From: CAZOGW01 sp964579415
Lineage (GTDB): Bacteria; Actinomycetota; Acidimicrobiia; Spongiisociales; UBA5794
Direction: 5' to 3'
Assembly: GCA_964579415.1 (NCBI GenBank)
Contig: CAZOGW010000012.1
Coordinates: forward strand, 1 to 41,913
DNA: 41,913 nucleotides
Shown: positions 1 to 9,173 of the stretch, piece by piece
Position numbering within the stretch: the stretch's first letter is position 1
How the letters are laid out: every line of letters begins with the position of its first letter
Translations under genes and position numbers: made by a program
Notes under the pieces: generated by a model
Told to the model about the DNA's origin: nothing
What the model saw: only the letters and a program-made list of their open reading frames with translations
Database searches by the model: none

Positions 1-38
1 ACGTGATACGTGATACGTGATACGTAGTACGTAGTACG
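1..38. repeat. Heptamer tandem repeat (TACGTGA / TACGTAG units)
   Basis: Short tandem repeat of 7-bp period, first as TACGTGA units and then as TACGTAG units, 4 bp past the stop codon of the VanW gene on the minus strand. It is the first of about ten such tracts in the window, all between genes. It may continue beyond the window edge. Confidence 0.85.
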
Positions 39-42
39 CCCC

Positions 43-2073
43 CTATCCATCATCTCCCGGCGGTTCGGTGGTAGTCGTGGTGTCAGGAGGCTGGGTCGTC
101 GTCGGCGGGGCCGTGTAGCGACCGATGACGACCCTGATGACCGAACCCCGGTCGGCGTACTCGCCGGGGCCGGTGCTCTGGCTCTGCACCAGGCCGTCCT
201 GGCCGGCCGAACTCACTTCGGTGGTCCCGCCGTCGCCGATGAACAGGCCGGCCTCCTCGAGGCGCGCCGTGGCCTGCGAGAAGGTGAGGCCCTTCACGTT
301 GGGTACCTGCACCGGACACGCCACCGACGACCCCGGGACCGAGCATGGGTGCATCCCGATGATGCGCGGCATCGGCTGGTAGGTATGACTCCACTCCTGG
401 GTGTTGGTGGTGCCGTCGGGCATGGTGATGGTCCGGGTGATGTCCACGGTCCACCCACCGGCACCCGCCTGGAGGACCCGCTCGGAGCCGGGCGGGATGC
501 TGCGGTCGGTCTCGTAGTCGACCTCGGGGTCGACCTGGTTGTACCGGTCGGAGCGGGACCCGGTGCACTCCCGGCCCTCGGTGTTGCCGAAGATCTTCAC
601 CTGCACCGCCGTCGAGCTGACGCCGGACCTGATGATGACCAGGGCGTCGGTGTTGTTGCGGAACACCAGGTCGGGCTCGGGCCAGGAGATCGTCGCCTCG
701 ATGCCTTCCGGGTACCGATCGAAGTAGTAGCTGTGTGGCTTGTGCTCGACGACCTCCAGGCACGAGTAGAAGATCGCGTTGTACAAGGTGGTGGCGAACT
801 GGCTCACCCCGCCGCCGATCTCGTCGACGAACTCGCCGCGCAGGATCATCGGGGCCGCCACGTAGCCTTTGGCCTCGGTGCGGGGCCCCACGTAGTCGTT
901 GAGCGAGAACGTCTGCCCGGGCCACACGATGGCGCCGTTCACCGCTTCGGAGATGACCTCGATGTTGGTGACCCGGGCCTGGCCGGCGGCGAAGTTCGTC
1001 AAGCTCGAAGACAGCCTCCGGATCGGGCTCATGGCGTTGGCCTCGTCGGTGGTGAACGAGGCGGGATCGCCCTTGCGGAAGGGGAACTCGCCCCTGCCGT
1101 CGCCGGCGGCGGCCTCGGCGAGGCGCTCGGCGACGAGGAGGGGGTCGAGGCGGGTGCCGTCCCGTGAGGCCTCCAGCGACACCGAGTCCCCGTCGCCGAT
1201 GACGAAGCGGGCGTCGCGGGGCGGCTGCACGATGGATTCGCGGTTCGCCTCCAGCACCGGCATCAGGGCGTCGGGGTCGAAGGAGAGCTCCACCGTCGCC
1301 GCTGACGCCTCCACCACCTGGGAGCGGAGCGCTTCGGCGAGGATCTCGGTGGGGAACTCCACCTCGACGGCGGGGTCGTCGGCGGCGAGCACCACCGGCT
1401 CGGAGATGAGCTGGTTGGCCACGGCTACCGCCTCGTCGACATCGGCGTCGGTGATGCTGGGGATGATGTCGTCGAGAGGGACGGTCTTGCGGGGCCGGTC
1501 GAGGCTGCTGATCGAGGCCACGATGAGTTCCTGGCCCTGCTCGCGGTTCACGCCGACGCCGGCCACCGGGTAGTCGGGCACGGCGACGCCGTCGACCACG
1601 CTGACACCGCCCTCGTGGGCAGGTTCACCGATGGCGGTCACCTCCCAACTGTCGAGCACGCTGGTGACGGCCCGCTCGTCGTAGGCCACCGGGACATCGA
1701 TGACGATGGGTGACCGGAATGACCGCAACCATGCGGAGAACTGGTCGATGAAGCTGCCTCCCTTGCGCAGCTCCAGCGCCTGGGCCACCGCCGCCTGCTC
1801 GTCGATGGCGGTACCGACGATGCGGGGATCCAGCTCCAGGTCGACCTCGTTGACGGAGAAGGGCGCCGGCGTCTCGCGGAGTGCGGTCTCGAAGGCGCGC
1901 ATCGCGGCGAGGGCATCCTCCTCGCTGAGCCCACCAAGCTCGACTCCCGCCGCGTTGACATTGGGGGCGATCTCGCCCTCGTTGAGGGCGCGCGCGACCG
2001 AGAAGATGACGAGCGGCAGCAACAGTAGCGCCGCCACGATGGCGCCCGTGAGAGCTATTCGGTACGGAGTCAT
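43..2073 (-). CDS. VanW family protein with C-terminal PASTA domain
   Basis: Envelope protein of 676 aa. It has an N-terminal membrane anchor (about residues 6-28), a long extracytoplasmic region of the putative peptidoglycan-binding type found ahead of VanW domains, and a VanW domain at about 353-495 with the characteristic GGGVSQFATTLYNAIF stretch. A single PASTA domain follows at about 589-652 (starts VPNVKGLTFSQA), then a Pro/Thr-rich tail. PASTA domains bind peptidoglycan; the role of VanW domains is not established, so a cell-wall function is inferred. The open frame runs 281 codons further upstream, but the ATG used here directly precedes the hydrophobic anchor and the upstream part is antisense to the next gene. 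Divergent from the PIG-L gene. Confidence 0.88.
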   Translation of the reverse strand: MTPYRIALTGAIVAALLLLPLVIFSVARALNEGEIAPNVNAAGVELGGLSEEDALAAMRAFETALRETPAPFSVNEVDLELDPRIVGTAIDEQAAVAQALELRKGGSFIDQFSAWLRSFRSPIVIDVPVAYDERAVTSVLDSWEVTAIGEPAHEGGVSVVDGVAVPDYPVAGVGVNREQGQELIVASISSLDRPRKTVPLDDIIPSITDADVDEAVAVANQLISEPVVLAADDPAVEVEFPTEILAEALRSQVVEASAATVELSFDPDALMPVLEANRESIVQPPRDARFVIGDGDSVSLEASRDGTRLDPLLVAERLAEAAAGDGRGEFPFRKGDPASFTTDEANAMSPIRRLSSSLTNFAAGQARVTNIEVISEAVNGAIVWPGQTFSLNDYVGPRTEAKGYVAAPMILRGEFVDEIGGGVSQFATTLYNAIFYSCLEVVEHKPHSYYFDRYPEGIEATISWPEPDLVFRNNTDALVIIRSGVSSTAVQVKIFGNTEGRECTGSRSDRYNQVDPEVDYETDRSIPPGSERVLQAGAGGWTVDITRTITMPDGTTNTQEWSHTYQPMPRIIGMHPCSVPGSSVACPVQVPNVKGLTFSQATARLEEAGLFIGDGGTTEVSSAGQDGLVQSQSTGPGEYADRGSVIRVVIGRYTAPPTTTQPPDTTTTTEPPGDDG

Positions 2074-2205
2074 GAGAAAGAGGGTGAAGGTCGGCCCATC
2101 GGGAATAGTAACGCCGCGGCCCTCCCTAACGGTTTCAAATACTTGGAATTTGGTACTGGGCAAGAGAGGGTTCGTCGGTGAGCGACCGGTTTCCGGCTGG
2201 TGCCA

Positions 2206-2211
2206 TACTGC
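2206..2211 (+). promoter_or_regulatory. Candidate -10 hexamer for a leaderless transcript
   Basis: TACTGC lies so that the expected transcription start, 7 nt downstream, falls on the A of the ATG at 2218. No Shine-Dalgarno sequence precedes that ATG. Leaderless mRNAs are common in actinobacteria. The assignment is by eye. Confidence 0.45.
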
Positions 2212-2217
2212 GCACCC

Positions 2218-3069
2218 ATGCCCACGCTGCTGGCGCTCCACGCCCATCCCGACGACGAGAGTTCGAAGGGTGCCGCCACGGTGGCCCGTTACGCCGCCGC
2301 CGGTGTCCGCTGCGTGCTGGTCACTTTCACCGGAGGCGAGGCCGGCGACATCCTCAATCCGGCCATGGACCGGCCCGAGGTGAGGGAGCACCTTGCCCGG
2401 TATCGTCGCGACGAGCTGGCGGAGGCGGCGGCCATCCTCGGCTACCACGAGGTGATCGAGATGGGTTACCGCGATTCGGGGATGCCCGACACCGAACCCA
2501 ACCGGCACCCTGACGCCTTCGTCAACGCCGACTTCGACGAGGTGCTGCGTCGCATCGTCGGGCTGGTGCGCCGGGAGCGGCCCGAGGTGGTGATGGGATA
2601 CGACTCGCACGAGTTCTACCCGCATCCCGACCACCTCATGGTGCACCGGCTCGGCCTGGAGGCCTTCTCCGCCGCCGCCGACCCCTCCCGCTTCCCTGAG
2701 GAAGGTGAGCCGTGGCAGTCGCTGCGGCTGGTGGCCCCGGTGTTCACGGTGAGGCGGGCGATGAAGTTCCATCACGCCGCGCTCGACCGTGGCCTGGAAT
2801 CCCCCTTCGAACACTGGCTGGACCGCATCGAGGATCTCGGAGAGGACCCGCCCGATCTGGTGGCCGTGGAGGTGGCGAACACTCTGCAGGCGGGCCGGGA
2901 TGCGCTGAGGGCCCACCGCACCCAGATCGACCCCGACGGCGTCTGGTTCGCCCTACCCACCGAGGTGATCGCCGCGGTCTACCCGTACGAGGACTTCGAG
3001 GTTCTCGCCGAAGCCGCCCCCTTCGACCGTGCGGCCGGCGACCTGTTCGCCGGCATGGGCGTGGCCTGA
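2218..3069 (+). CDS. mca: PIG-L family deacetylase, mycothiol S-conjugate amidase-like
   Basis: Zinc hydrolase of the PIG-L/LmbE family, 283 aa. The metal-binding motif AHPDDE (residues 9-14) and the second histidine motif HPDH (136-139) are present. HPDDESSKGAA and the TGGEAGDILNPAM stretch (39-50) are closer to mycothiol conjugate amidase Mca than to the biosynthetic deacetylase MshB, so cleavage of mycothiol adducts during detoxification is the likely role. MshB-like activity cannot be excluded from sequence alone. The ATG at 2218 is preferred over an in-frame GTG at 2200 because a -10 hexamer overlaps the latter and the family N-terminus starts at MPTLLALHAHPDD. First gene of an operon with two GTPases and MscS; the next gene begins 4 nt after its stop. 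Confidence 0.82.
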   Translation: MPTLLALHAHPDDESSKGAATVARYAAAGVRCVLVTFTGGEAGDILNPAMDRPEVREHLARYRRDELAEAAAILGYHEVIEMGYRDSGMPDTEPNRHPDAFVNADFDEVLRRIVGLVRRERPEVVMGYDSHEFYPHPDHLMVHRLGLEAFSAAADPSRFPEEGEPWQSLRLVAPVFTVRRAMKFHHAALDRGLESPFEHWLDRIEDLGEDPPDLVAVEVANTLQAGRDALRAHRTQIDPDGVWFALPTEVIAAVYPYEDFEVLAEAAPFDRAAGDLFAGMGVA

Positions 3070-3073
3070 TCCG

Positions 3074-4474
3074 ATGGGGGAGAGCCACAACCGCATCGAG
3101 GCTGCCCGGCTGGCGGAACTGACCGAACGCCTCTGCGCCCTCCCCATATCCGGACCGGCCGAAGAGGCGCGCCGGGACCACCTGGTCGACCTGATCGGCC
3201 ATGCCCTTCTCCGCCACGACGGTGGGATGCCGCTGGTGGTCGCCGTCGCCGGCCCGTCGGGAGTTGGCAAGTCACATCTCGTCAACCGGGTCGCCGGCAT
3301 CCCGGTGAGCCGGGAAGGAGTGGTCCGGCCCACCACCACCGTGCCAGTCGTGGTCTCCGGTGACCAGGGACCACCGGCCGCCCTCCTCGAGCGGCTCGAA
3401 GCCTCCGACCCCGATGTCCCCACCGCGACCGGAGCGCCCGGCCGGCTCGACGGGGTCACGCTCGTCGATCTGCCCGCCACCTCCCACACGGAGTCCACCG
3501 CGGCCCTGGCCGACCTGGTGCTCCTGGTGGTGTCGCCGGCCCGCTACGCCGACGCCGCGGTATGGGACACCCTCACCGACCTCACCGCGGCGGGTGTCCC
3601 GCTGTGGCTGGTGACCAACCGGATGGCGCCGGAGCTGACGGAGGACCTGCGACGCCGCCTCGACGCCGGCGGGATCGAAGTACGCAGCTTCGTCCTGGGA
3701 GGGAGTGACGGAACCACGGCTCCCGGAGGCGACTCTCTTGCAGAGGCGCTCTCCTCCGCAGCCGCCGACACCGCGTGGCGGGAGCAGGCGCTCGGTGAGC
3801 GGCTCGGGCTTGCCGCGGCCGGGGTGGCGGCGCTGGCAGACGACCTTGAGGTGAGCGGCGCCGAGTCGGCGCGCCTCCTGGCAATCGCCACGGCAAACTA
3901 CGACAAGGTCCGCAACGGTGTCGAGGAGGCGGTCACCGCCAACCCCGGCGCTGCGTGGAGCGCCTCGGCGGAGCGGCTGGTGGCCCAGCTCACCCATCGC
4001 GTCGGTACCGCCGCCGGGGAGACGGCCGAGGAGTGGTCCCGAGCCGGTGGCGCCGCCGGTGCGCTCGAGGGCGACGGCGCCGGCCTGTGGCGTCACGATC
4101 CGGCCACCGACGTGCGCCTGGCGGAAGCAATGCAGGACTGGCACGCCACCAGCGAGGAACGAGTCGCCGAGGCGCTCAGGCGGCGGCCGTCGCCACCGAG
4201 GCTCGCCAGGCTGGCGACCCTGGTGCGGGACCGGGCCCTCGGCGGCGGCGGTGCCGTTCCCTGGCTGGTACGCCGGCGTTTCCGGCGGGGCATCGACACC
4301 ACGGTGTTAGAGGTGAGGGAGTCGCTGGTGGACGGCATCACCGCGGTGGTGGACGACGACGGGCGCCGCTTCGCTGCTGCGCTGGGGCCGGCCCCCTCCG
4401 CCGAGGAACTGGACGCGCTGCGGGCGGTGGCGTCGACGTTGGTCTCCGGTGGGGAGGTGCCCACCGATGCGTGA
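3074..4474 (+). CDS. P-loop GTPase, Era/dynamin-like (first of a pair)
   Basis: TRAFAC-class GTPase of 466 aa. The Walker A/G1 motif is GPSGVGKS (60-67), candidate G2 threonines lie at 87-90 and G3 is DLPA (132-135). The G4 position reads TNRM (181-184) instead of NKxD, so nucleotide specificity may be altered. After the G domain comes a long Ala/Glu/Arg-rich, mostly helical C-terminal half, as in bacterial dynamin-like proteins, with no clear membrane span. The start ATG is 4 nt after the preceding stop and the C-terminus overlaps the next GTPase by 8 nt, indicating co-translation. Actinobacterial genomes often carry such GTPases in adjacent pairs that work as hetero-oligomers at membranes (for example DynA/DynB of Streptomyces); equivalence to that pair is not shown here. 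Confidence 0.75.
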   Translation: MGESHNRIEAARLAELTERLCALPISGPAEEARRDHLVDLIGHALLRHDGGMPLVVAVAGPSGVGKSHLVNRVAGIPVSREGVVRPTTTVPVVVSGDQGPPAALLERLEASDPDVPTATGAPGRLDGVTLVDLPATSHTESTAALADLVLLVVSPARYADAAVWDTLTDLTAAGVPLWLVTNRMAPELTEDLRRRLDAGGIEVRSFVLGGSDGTTAPGGDSLAEALSSAAADTAWREQALGERLGLAAAGVAALADDLEVSGAESARLLAIATANYDKVRNGVEEAVTANPGAAWSASAERLVAQLTHRVGTAAGETAEEWSRAGGAAGALEGDGAGLWRHDPATDVRLAEAMQDWHATSEERVAEALRRRPSPPRLARLATLVRDRALGGGGAVPWLVRRRFRRGIDTTVLEVRESLVDGITAVVDDDGRRFAAALGPAPSAEELDALRAVASTLVSGGEVPTDA

Positions 4475-5663
4475 CCTCCAAGAACTCTTCGACGCCGTCG
4501 ACCTCGTCGTAGGTGGCGCCGTCGCCTTGGTCGGCGCCGAGCGTGCGGAGGAAGCGGGGCGGGAACTGCGCGACCTGCGACGCCGCCGCGGCTACCTGGG
4601 TTCGACGCTGGTGGTGGCGCTGGTCGGCGGCACCGGCAGCGGAAAGTCGAGCCTGCTCAACGCCATTGCCGGGGAACCGGTGACCTCGGTGAGCGCGCTG
4701 CGGCCCCACACCGAGGAGCCCACCGCATGGGTGCCCGACGAGGCCGACGCCTCTATCGACACCCTCCTCGACACGCTGGAGATCACCCGCCGCCATCGCC
4801 AGACCCGCGTACCCGGGCTGGCCCTGCTGGACCTTCCCGACATGGACTCGGTGGAGGACGGCCATCGCCGCATCGTCGAGCGGCTCGTCCCCAAGGTCGA
4901 CGCCCTCATCTGGGTCCTCGACCCCGACAAGTACCGCGACCCCGAGCTTCACGCCGACTTCCTGGAGCCACTGTCGCGCTACGCCGACCAGACGGTGTTC
5001 GTCCTCAACAAGGTCGACCTGCTCGCCGGGGACGACCGCACCGTGGTGCTCGACGACGTGCGGAGGGCGCTGTTCGCAGCCGGTTACCCCGAGCCGCTCC
5101 TCTTCTCCACATCTGCCGACCCTTCCGCCGCCGGCGACCCCGCCACGTCCGACCTGGGCGAGCTCCCCGCCTACCTGGCCGGTGAGATGGACCGCAAGAG
5201 AGTCGCCCACGAGAAGCTCCTCGCCGATGTCGCCGACGTGCTGCACCGCCTGGCCGTCGACGCCGAGGTGTGGACAGGAACCTCCATCGGCCTGGAGGAG
5301 AGCTGGGCCGTCACCCGCCGCCGCAGCCTCGAGGCGTTGGGACTGGGCAACGCCACCGCCGCCGAGGACGTCACCTGCCGCCTGGAGGACTTCGTCGCCG
5401 CCTGCGCCACCCGGCTCCCCACCGCCGCCGCAACCGAGGTCCGCGCCCGGCTGGGTCACCACCAGCTCGCCGAAGCGGTCGTCTCCGCCATGGCCGCCCT
5501 CGAAGAGGGAGGTAACGAAGAGGCCACCCACCGTCTCGACACCTCCGTCGCTGTGCCCATGCGCGACATGCTCCGCGGGAGGGCCGAGTTCGCCGCCGCG
5601 GTGGCGTATGCCCACGTCGGGGCCCGCCAACTCGCCGCCAGGGACGGGGCGACGTGGTCCTAG
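4467..5663 (+). CDS. P-loop GTPase, Era/dynamin-like (second of a pair)
   Basis: GTPase of 398 aa with a fully canonical site: G1 GGTGSGKS (54-61), G3 DLPD (122-125) and G4 NKVD (181-184). The C-terminal half is alpha-helical and without obvious membrane spans. It starts at an ATG inside the end of the first GTPase gene (8-nt overlap), and its own stop overlaps the GTG start of the MscS gene by 10 nt. One partner has an intact G4 motif and the other a degenerate one, so an asymmetric heterodimer is a reasonable inference. The precise biological role is unknown; coupling to a mechanosensitive channel points to the membrane. Confidence 0.78.
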   Translation: MRDLQELFDAVDLVVGGAVALVGAERAEEAGRELRDLRRRRGYLGSTLVVALVGGTGSGKSSLLNAIAGEPVTSVSALRPHTEEPTAWVPDEADASIDTLLDTLEITRRHRQTRVPGLALLDLPDMDSVEDGHRRIVERLVPKVDALIWVLDPDKYRDPELHADFLEPLSRYADQTVFVLNKVDLLAGDDRTVVLDDVRRALFAAGYPEPLLFSTSADPSAAGDPATSDLGELPAYLAGEMDRKRVAHEKLLADVADVLHRLAVDAEVWTGTSIGLEESWAVTRRRSLEALGLGNATAAEDVTCRLEDFVAACATRLPTAAATEVRARLGHHQLAEAVVSAMAALEEGGNEEATHRLDTSVAVPMRDMLRGRAEFAAAVAYAHVGARQLAARDGATWS

Positions 5664-6478
5664 CCGCGCTCTCGGAGCTCGCCGCCGAATCGACCACGGC
5701 CAACCTGCTGCGTACCGGTGCCGTGCTCCTGGTGGCGCTCGTGTCCTGGTTCCTCATCTTCCGGCTGGGTCGCCGGCTGGTGACCGGCCTCACCGAACGC
5801 ACCGTCGACACCTCCACGCTGGAGGGCAAGGACCGCGCCGCCCGCATCGCCACGCTGTGGGCAGCCGGCAAGATCATCGTCGGCGCGGTGCTGGCCCTGA
5901 TCCTGGTGCTCATCACCTTCCAGATCTGGGGCATCCCGGTCACCCCGCTGCTGGCCGTCGGATCGGCGATCGGCGTGGCGCTCGGTTTTGGCGCCCAGAA
6001 CGTCGTCCGCGACTTCATCGCCGGGATGCTGATCATCATCGAGGACCAGTTCTCCCTGGGCGACGTCGTCAACGTGGGCAACGTCGAGGGGACCGTACAG
6101 GAGGTCCGTTTGCGCACCACGGTGCTGCGCGACTCCGACGGCAACACCCACCACGTTCCCAACGGAGCCATCGTGGTGGCCACCAACCGCACCCGCGGCT
6201 ACTCCCGGGTAGTGGTCGACTACCTCGCAGCCGCCTCCATCGACATCAACCGGGCCCTGGCTCTCATGGCCGAGGAAGCCGACAGCATGGCGGCGGATCC
6301 GGAGTGGATGCCGCTGGTGGGGGATCCGCGCGTTCTCGGCGTCGAAGAGGTGAGTGGTGGCACGCTCCGCCTCCGCCTGACGATGCAAGCCGTCCCTGAC
6401 CAACGCGGTCCTGCCCGCCGCGAGCTGCTGAGGAGGCTGAAGGTCAGGTTCGACCGGGAGGGGATCGAGATCCCGTAG
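5654..6478 (+). CDS. MscS family small-conductance mechanosensitive channel
   Basis: Membrane channel of 274 aa. Three hydrophobic segments (about 21-38, 72-92, 97-127) are followed by the MscS beta domain. The pore helix/beta junction GFGAQNVVRDFIAGMLIIIE and the downstream DQFSLGDVV stretch are diagnostic. It opens on membrane tension and releases solutes during hypo-osmotic shock. GTG start overlapping the upstream GTPase gene by 10 nt, so it is the last gene of the amidase-GTPase-GTPase-channel operon. It converges on the diacylglycerol kinase-like gene 19 nt away. Confidence 0.9.
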   Translation: MVLAALSELAAESTTANLLRTGAVLLVALVSWFLIFRLGRRLVTGLTERTVDTSTLEGKDRAARIATLWAAGKIIVGAVLALILVLITFQIWGIPVTPLLAVGSAIGVALGFGAQNVVRDFIAGMLIIIEDQFSLGDVVNVGNVEGTVQEVRLRTTVLRDSDGNTHHVPNGAIVVATNRTRGYSRVVVDYLAAASIDINRALALMAEEADSMAADPEWMPLVGDPRVLGVEEVSGGTLRLRLTMQAVPDQRGPARRELLRRLKVRFDREGIEIP

Positions 6479-6497
6479 GACGGACGGCGACGCCGGC

Positions 6498-7421
6498 CTA
6501 TTCCGCGACTGGCACCAGGACCTGCAACGCCTCGGGAACCGGAGTGATCTCGAGCCAGTCCGTGGAGCCGAGGGGCTCCCCGTCGGCCTGGAAGCGCGAG
6601 GGGGGTTCGGCTTCTATGACAACCTTGGCCGGCTCGTGCCACACGGTGACGCCGGGGACGGCGTCGAGGGAGATGCGACGGACCGCCCGGGCCACGATGG
6701 GGAGGGCCCGGCGCAGCGCCAGCGATTCGATGGCGGCCACGGTGAGGCCGGTGCCCCGCTGCGGGGCCAACCTCAGGGGCATCATCCCGAAGTAGGTGAA
6801 GGGGTCGTGGACCTGGACCATCACCGCCACCGCGTCCACCCGCTCCCCGTCGCAGGTGATGCGGAGGTTGGCGGGTGCGTTGCGCATCCTGGTGAGCAGC
6901 GCCATGGCCGCCGAGCGGGCGTAGTGCAGCGAACCGAAGTGCAGTTTGGATGTGGGCCGCTGCTCGGCGAGGTGGACCATCTCGGCGTCGAACCCGACGC
7001 CGGCGGCGAAGACGGCGTACTCGGAGCGGGCGCCGGCACCGCTGTCGCTGGCGAGGTGGGCCAGCGGGATGGCGCGGGGTTCGGCGGTGACGAGGGCGGT
7101 GCTCGCCTTCTCCGGCTTCGAGGGGAGGCCGAGGATACGGGCGACGACGTTGGTGGTGCCGGCGGGGATGATCCCCAGTGCCGTCGAGGTACGGGCCAGG
7201 CCGTTGGCGACGTGATGGACCACGCCGTCGCCACCCATGGCCACCACCACCGAGAACCCGTCTTCGGCGGCCTCGGCAGCGGCTTCACGGGAGGCGTCCG
7301 GGCCGGTAGGCCACGCCACGTCGACGTCGTAGACCTCGCCCAGTTCGGCTACGACGCGACGGAAGAGGGCTCCGGTGAAGTTCGATGCCGAGGGGTTGGC
7401 GACCAGCAGCGCGCGGCGCAT
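6498..7421 (-). CDS. Diacylglycerol kinase family lipid kinase (DgkB/YegS-like)
   Basis: Lipid kinase of 307 aa with a DAGK catalytic domain at the N-terminus. The nucleotide-binding loop GGDGVVHHVANGL starts at residue 63, and GIIPAGTTN (83-91) matches the family GTxN motif. The C-terminal half is the beta-sandwich domain of the YegS/DgkB/LCB5 group. Expected to phosphorylate diacylglycerol or a related lipid at the inner face of the membrane using ATP; the substrate cannot be told from sequence. The upstream intergenic region holds a long heptamer repeat tract, and the gene is divergent from the aldehyde dehydrogenase. Confidence 0.87.
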   Translation of the reverse strand: MRRALLVANPSASNFTGALFRRVVAELGEVYDVDVAWPTGPDASREAAAEAAEDGFSVVVAMGGDGVVHHVANGLARTSTALGIIPAGTTNVVARILGLPSKPEKASTALVTAEPRAIPLAHLASDSGAGARSEYAVFAAGVGFDAEMVHLAEQRPTSKLHFGSLHYARSAAMALLTRMRNAPANLRITCDGERVDAVAVMVQVHDPFTYFGMMPLRLAPQRGTGLTVAAIESLALRRALPIVARAVRRISLDAVPGVTVWHEPAKVVIEAEPPSRFQADGEPLGSTDWLEITPVPEALQVLVPVAE

Positions 7422-7434
7422 GGGGGGAGGATAG

Positions 7435-7524
7435 ATCCAGTATCCAGTATCCAGTATCCAGTACTACGTGATACGTAATACGTGATACGTCATACGTGAT
7501 ACGTCATACGTGATATGTGATCCA
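7435..7524. repeat. Compound heptamer repeat (ATCCAGT x4, then TACGTGA-type)
   Basis: Four perfect ATCCAGT units (7435-7462) run straight into about eight TACGTRA/TACGTCA-type units and end with another TGATCCAG. Both unit types share the 7-bp period although their sequences differ. The tract fills the divergent region between the lipid kinase and the aldehyde dehydrogenase. Confidence 0.85.
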
Positions 7525-7593
7525 GGAGGGAGCGATCGGCACCGGGCTGGTACCGTGGGCGGACAGTCGTTACGCCCGAGGAGACCCCCCGCA

Positions 7594-9141
7594 ATGCTGC
7601 CGCCGTACGTGTCCGAGCCCTACACCGACTTCACCGATCCGGGCAACGCCGCCGCCTACGCCGCCGCCATCGCCGCCGCCCGTGCCGTCGCCGACAAGGC
7701 GGCTCCGGTGATCGTCGACGGCGAGGCCGTCGCCACCACCGCCTCCATCGAGAGCGTCAACCCGGCCCGGCCCGGAGAGGTCGTCGGCGTGGCCGGCTCC
7801 GCCGACGCCGCCCTGGCAGAGCAGGCCCTGGCGGCGGCCTGGGGCGCCTTCCCCTCCTGGTCCCGCCGCCCCGCCGAGGAGAGGGCCGCCCTGGTGCACG
7901 CCGTCGGCGACGTCATCGCCGCCCGTCGCCTCGACTTCGCCGCCTGGATGACCCTGGAGGCGGGCAAGAACTACGCCGAGTCGGAGGCCGACGTCGCCGA
8001 GGCCATCGACTTCTGCCGCTACTACGCACACCAGGCCCTGGCGATGGCTGAGCCGGTACCGGTCCACAGCTTCCCGGGTGAGACCAACGAATCCTTCCTC
8101 CAAGCCATCGGCGCCGGCGTCGCCATCCCACCGTGGAACTTCCCGCTGGCGATCCTGGTGGGCATGGCCATCGGCCCGGTGGCGGCGGGCAACACGGTGG
8201 TGCTCAAGCCGGCCTCCAACACGCCGGTGATCGGGTACCGCTTCATGGAGGCAGTTGCCGAGGCCGGGATCCCTCCCGGCGTCATCAACTTCGTACCGGG
8301 CCCCGGCGGCGAGATCGGTGACACCCTGGTGGACCATCCCCGGACCCGATTCATCAACTTCACCGGGTCGAAGGAGGTGGGGCTGCGGATCGCCGAGCGC
8401 TCCTCCAAGGTCCACCCCGGCCAGATCTGGCTGAAGCGGGCCTTCATGGAGATGGGCGGCAAGGACGCCCTCATCGTCGACGAGACCGCCGACCTGGAGA
8501 CCGCCGCCGCCGACGCGGTGCGCAGCGCCTTCGGCTTCCAGGGCCAGAAATGCTCGGCCTGTAGCCGCCTCATCGCCGTCGACGCCGTGCATGACGAGCT
8601 GCTGGATCGGGTGGCGTCGCTCACCGAGGCTCTCGCCATGGGCGACCCGACCGACAACGTCACCGTCGGTCCGGTCATCTCCGAGGCCCAGCACCGCAGC
8701 ATCCTCGCCGAGATCGCCAAGGGTCGCGAGGAGGCCCGCCTGGTGACCGGCGGCGCCCCCATCGACCGGGACGGTGGCTGGTACATCGCCCCCACCGTCT
8801 TCGCCGACGTCGATCCCGGGGCCCGCCTCGCCCAGCACGAGATCTTCGGGCCGGTGCTGTCGGTGATCCGCGTCGCCGACTTCGACGAGGCGCTCGACGT
8901 GGCCAACGGCACCGAGTACGGGCTCACCGGCGGCCTCCACTCCACCGACGAGGACCGCATCGCCCGTGCCCGTGCCGAGTTCCACGTGGGCAACCTCTAC
9001 ATCAACCGCAAGATCACCGGCGCCCTGGTCGGCATCCAGCCCTTCGGCGGCTTCAACATGTCCGGTTCCAACGCCAAGGCCGGAGGCCCCGACTATCTCC
9101 GCCTCTTCATGGAGATGAAGAGCATCGCGCGAAAGATCTAG
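7594..9141 (+). CDS. rocA: L-glutamate gamma-semialdehyde (1-pyrroline-5-carboxylate) dehydrogenase
   Basis: NAD(P)-dependent aldehyde dehydrogenase of 515 aa, the usual length for the RocA/PutC-type P5C dehydrogenase that oxidises glutamate semialdehyde to glutamate in proline and arginine catabolism. The catalytic Cys320 lies in GQKCSACSR and the general base Glu286 in MEMGGKDALIV; PPWNFPLAI and FTGSKEVG are cofactor-binding stretches typical of this subgroup. The ATG at 7594 has an AGGAG about 10 nt upstream; earlier in-frame codons would encode non-family sequence. It stands alone: no proline dehydrogenase is adjacent. A 24-bp perfect hairpin follows the stop. Confidence 0.88.
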   Translation: MLPPYVSEPYTDFTDPGNAAAYAAAIAAARAVADKAAPVIVDGEAVATTASIESVNPARPGEVVGVAGSADAALAEQALAAAWGAFPSWSRRPAEERAALVHAVGDVIAARRLDFAAWMTLEAGKNYAESEADVAEAIDFCRYYAHQALAMAEPVPVHSFPGETNESFLQAIGAGVAIPPWNFPLAILVGMAIGPVAAGNTVVLKPASNTPVIGYRFMEAVAEAGIPPGVINFVPGPGGEIGDTLVDHPRTRFINFTGSKEVGLRIAERSSKVHPGQIWLKRAFMEMGGKDALIVDETADLETAAADAVRSAFGFQGQKCSACSRLIAVDAVHDELLDRVASLTEALAMGDPTDNVTVGPVISEAQHRSILAEIAKGREEARLVTGGAPIDRDGGWYIAPTVFADVDPGARLAQHEIFGPVLSVIRVADFDEALDVANGTEYGLTGGLHSTDEDRIARARAEFHVGNLYINRKITGALVGIQPFGGFNMSGSNAKAGGPDYLRLFMEMKSIARKI

Positions 9142-9173
9142 GCGGGCTTCTTCATGCTGCATCGCCAGCAAGG

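Noticed and set aside
2130..2165. TACTTGGAATTTGGTACTGG as a degenerate TACCAAG heptamer tract before the PIG-L gene
   Set aside because: Only two imperfect units, with broken period; possible relic but too weak to annotate.
2074..2916. N-terminal extension of the VanW frame by 281 codons
   Set aside because: It is antisense to the PIG-L gene, contains no domain, and the hydrophobic anchor begins at the ATG at 2073. Long antisense frames are expected at this GC content.
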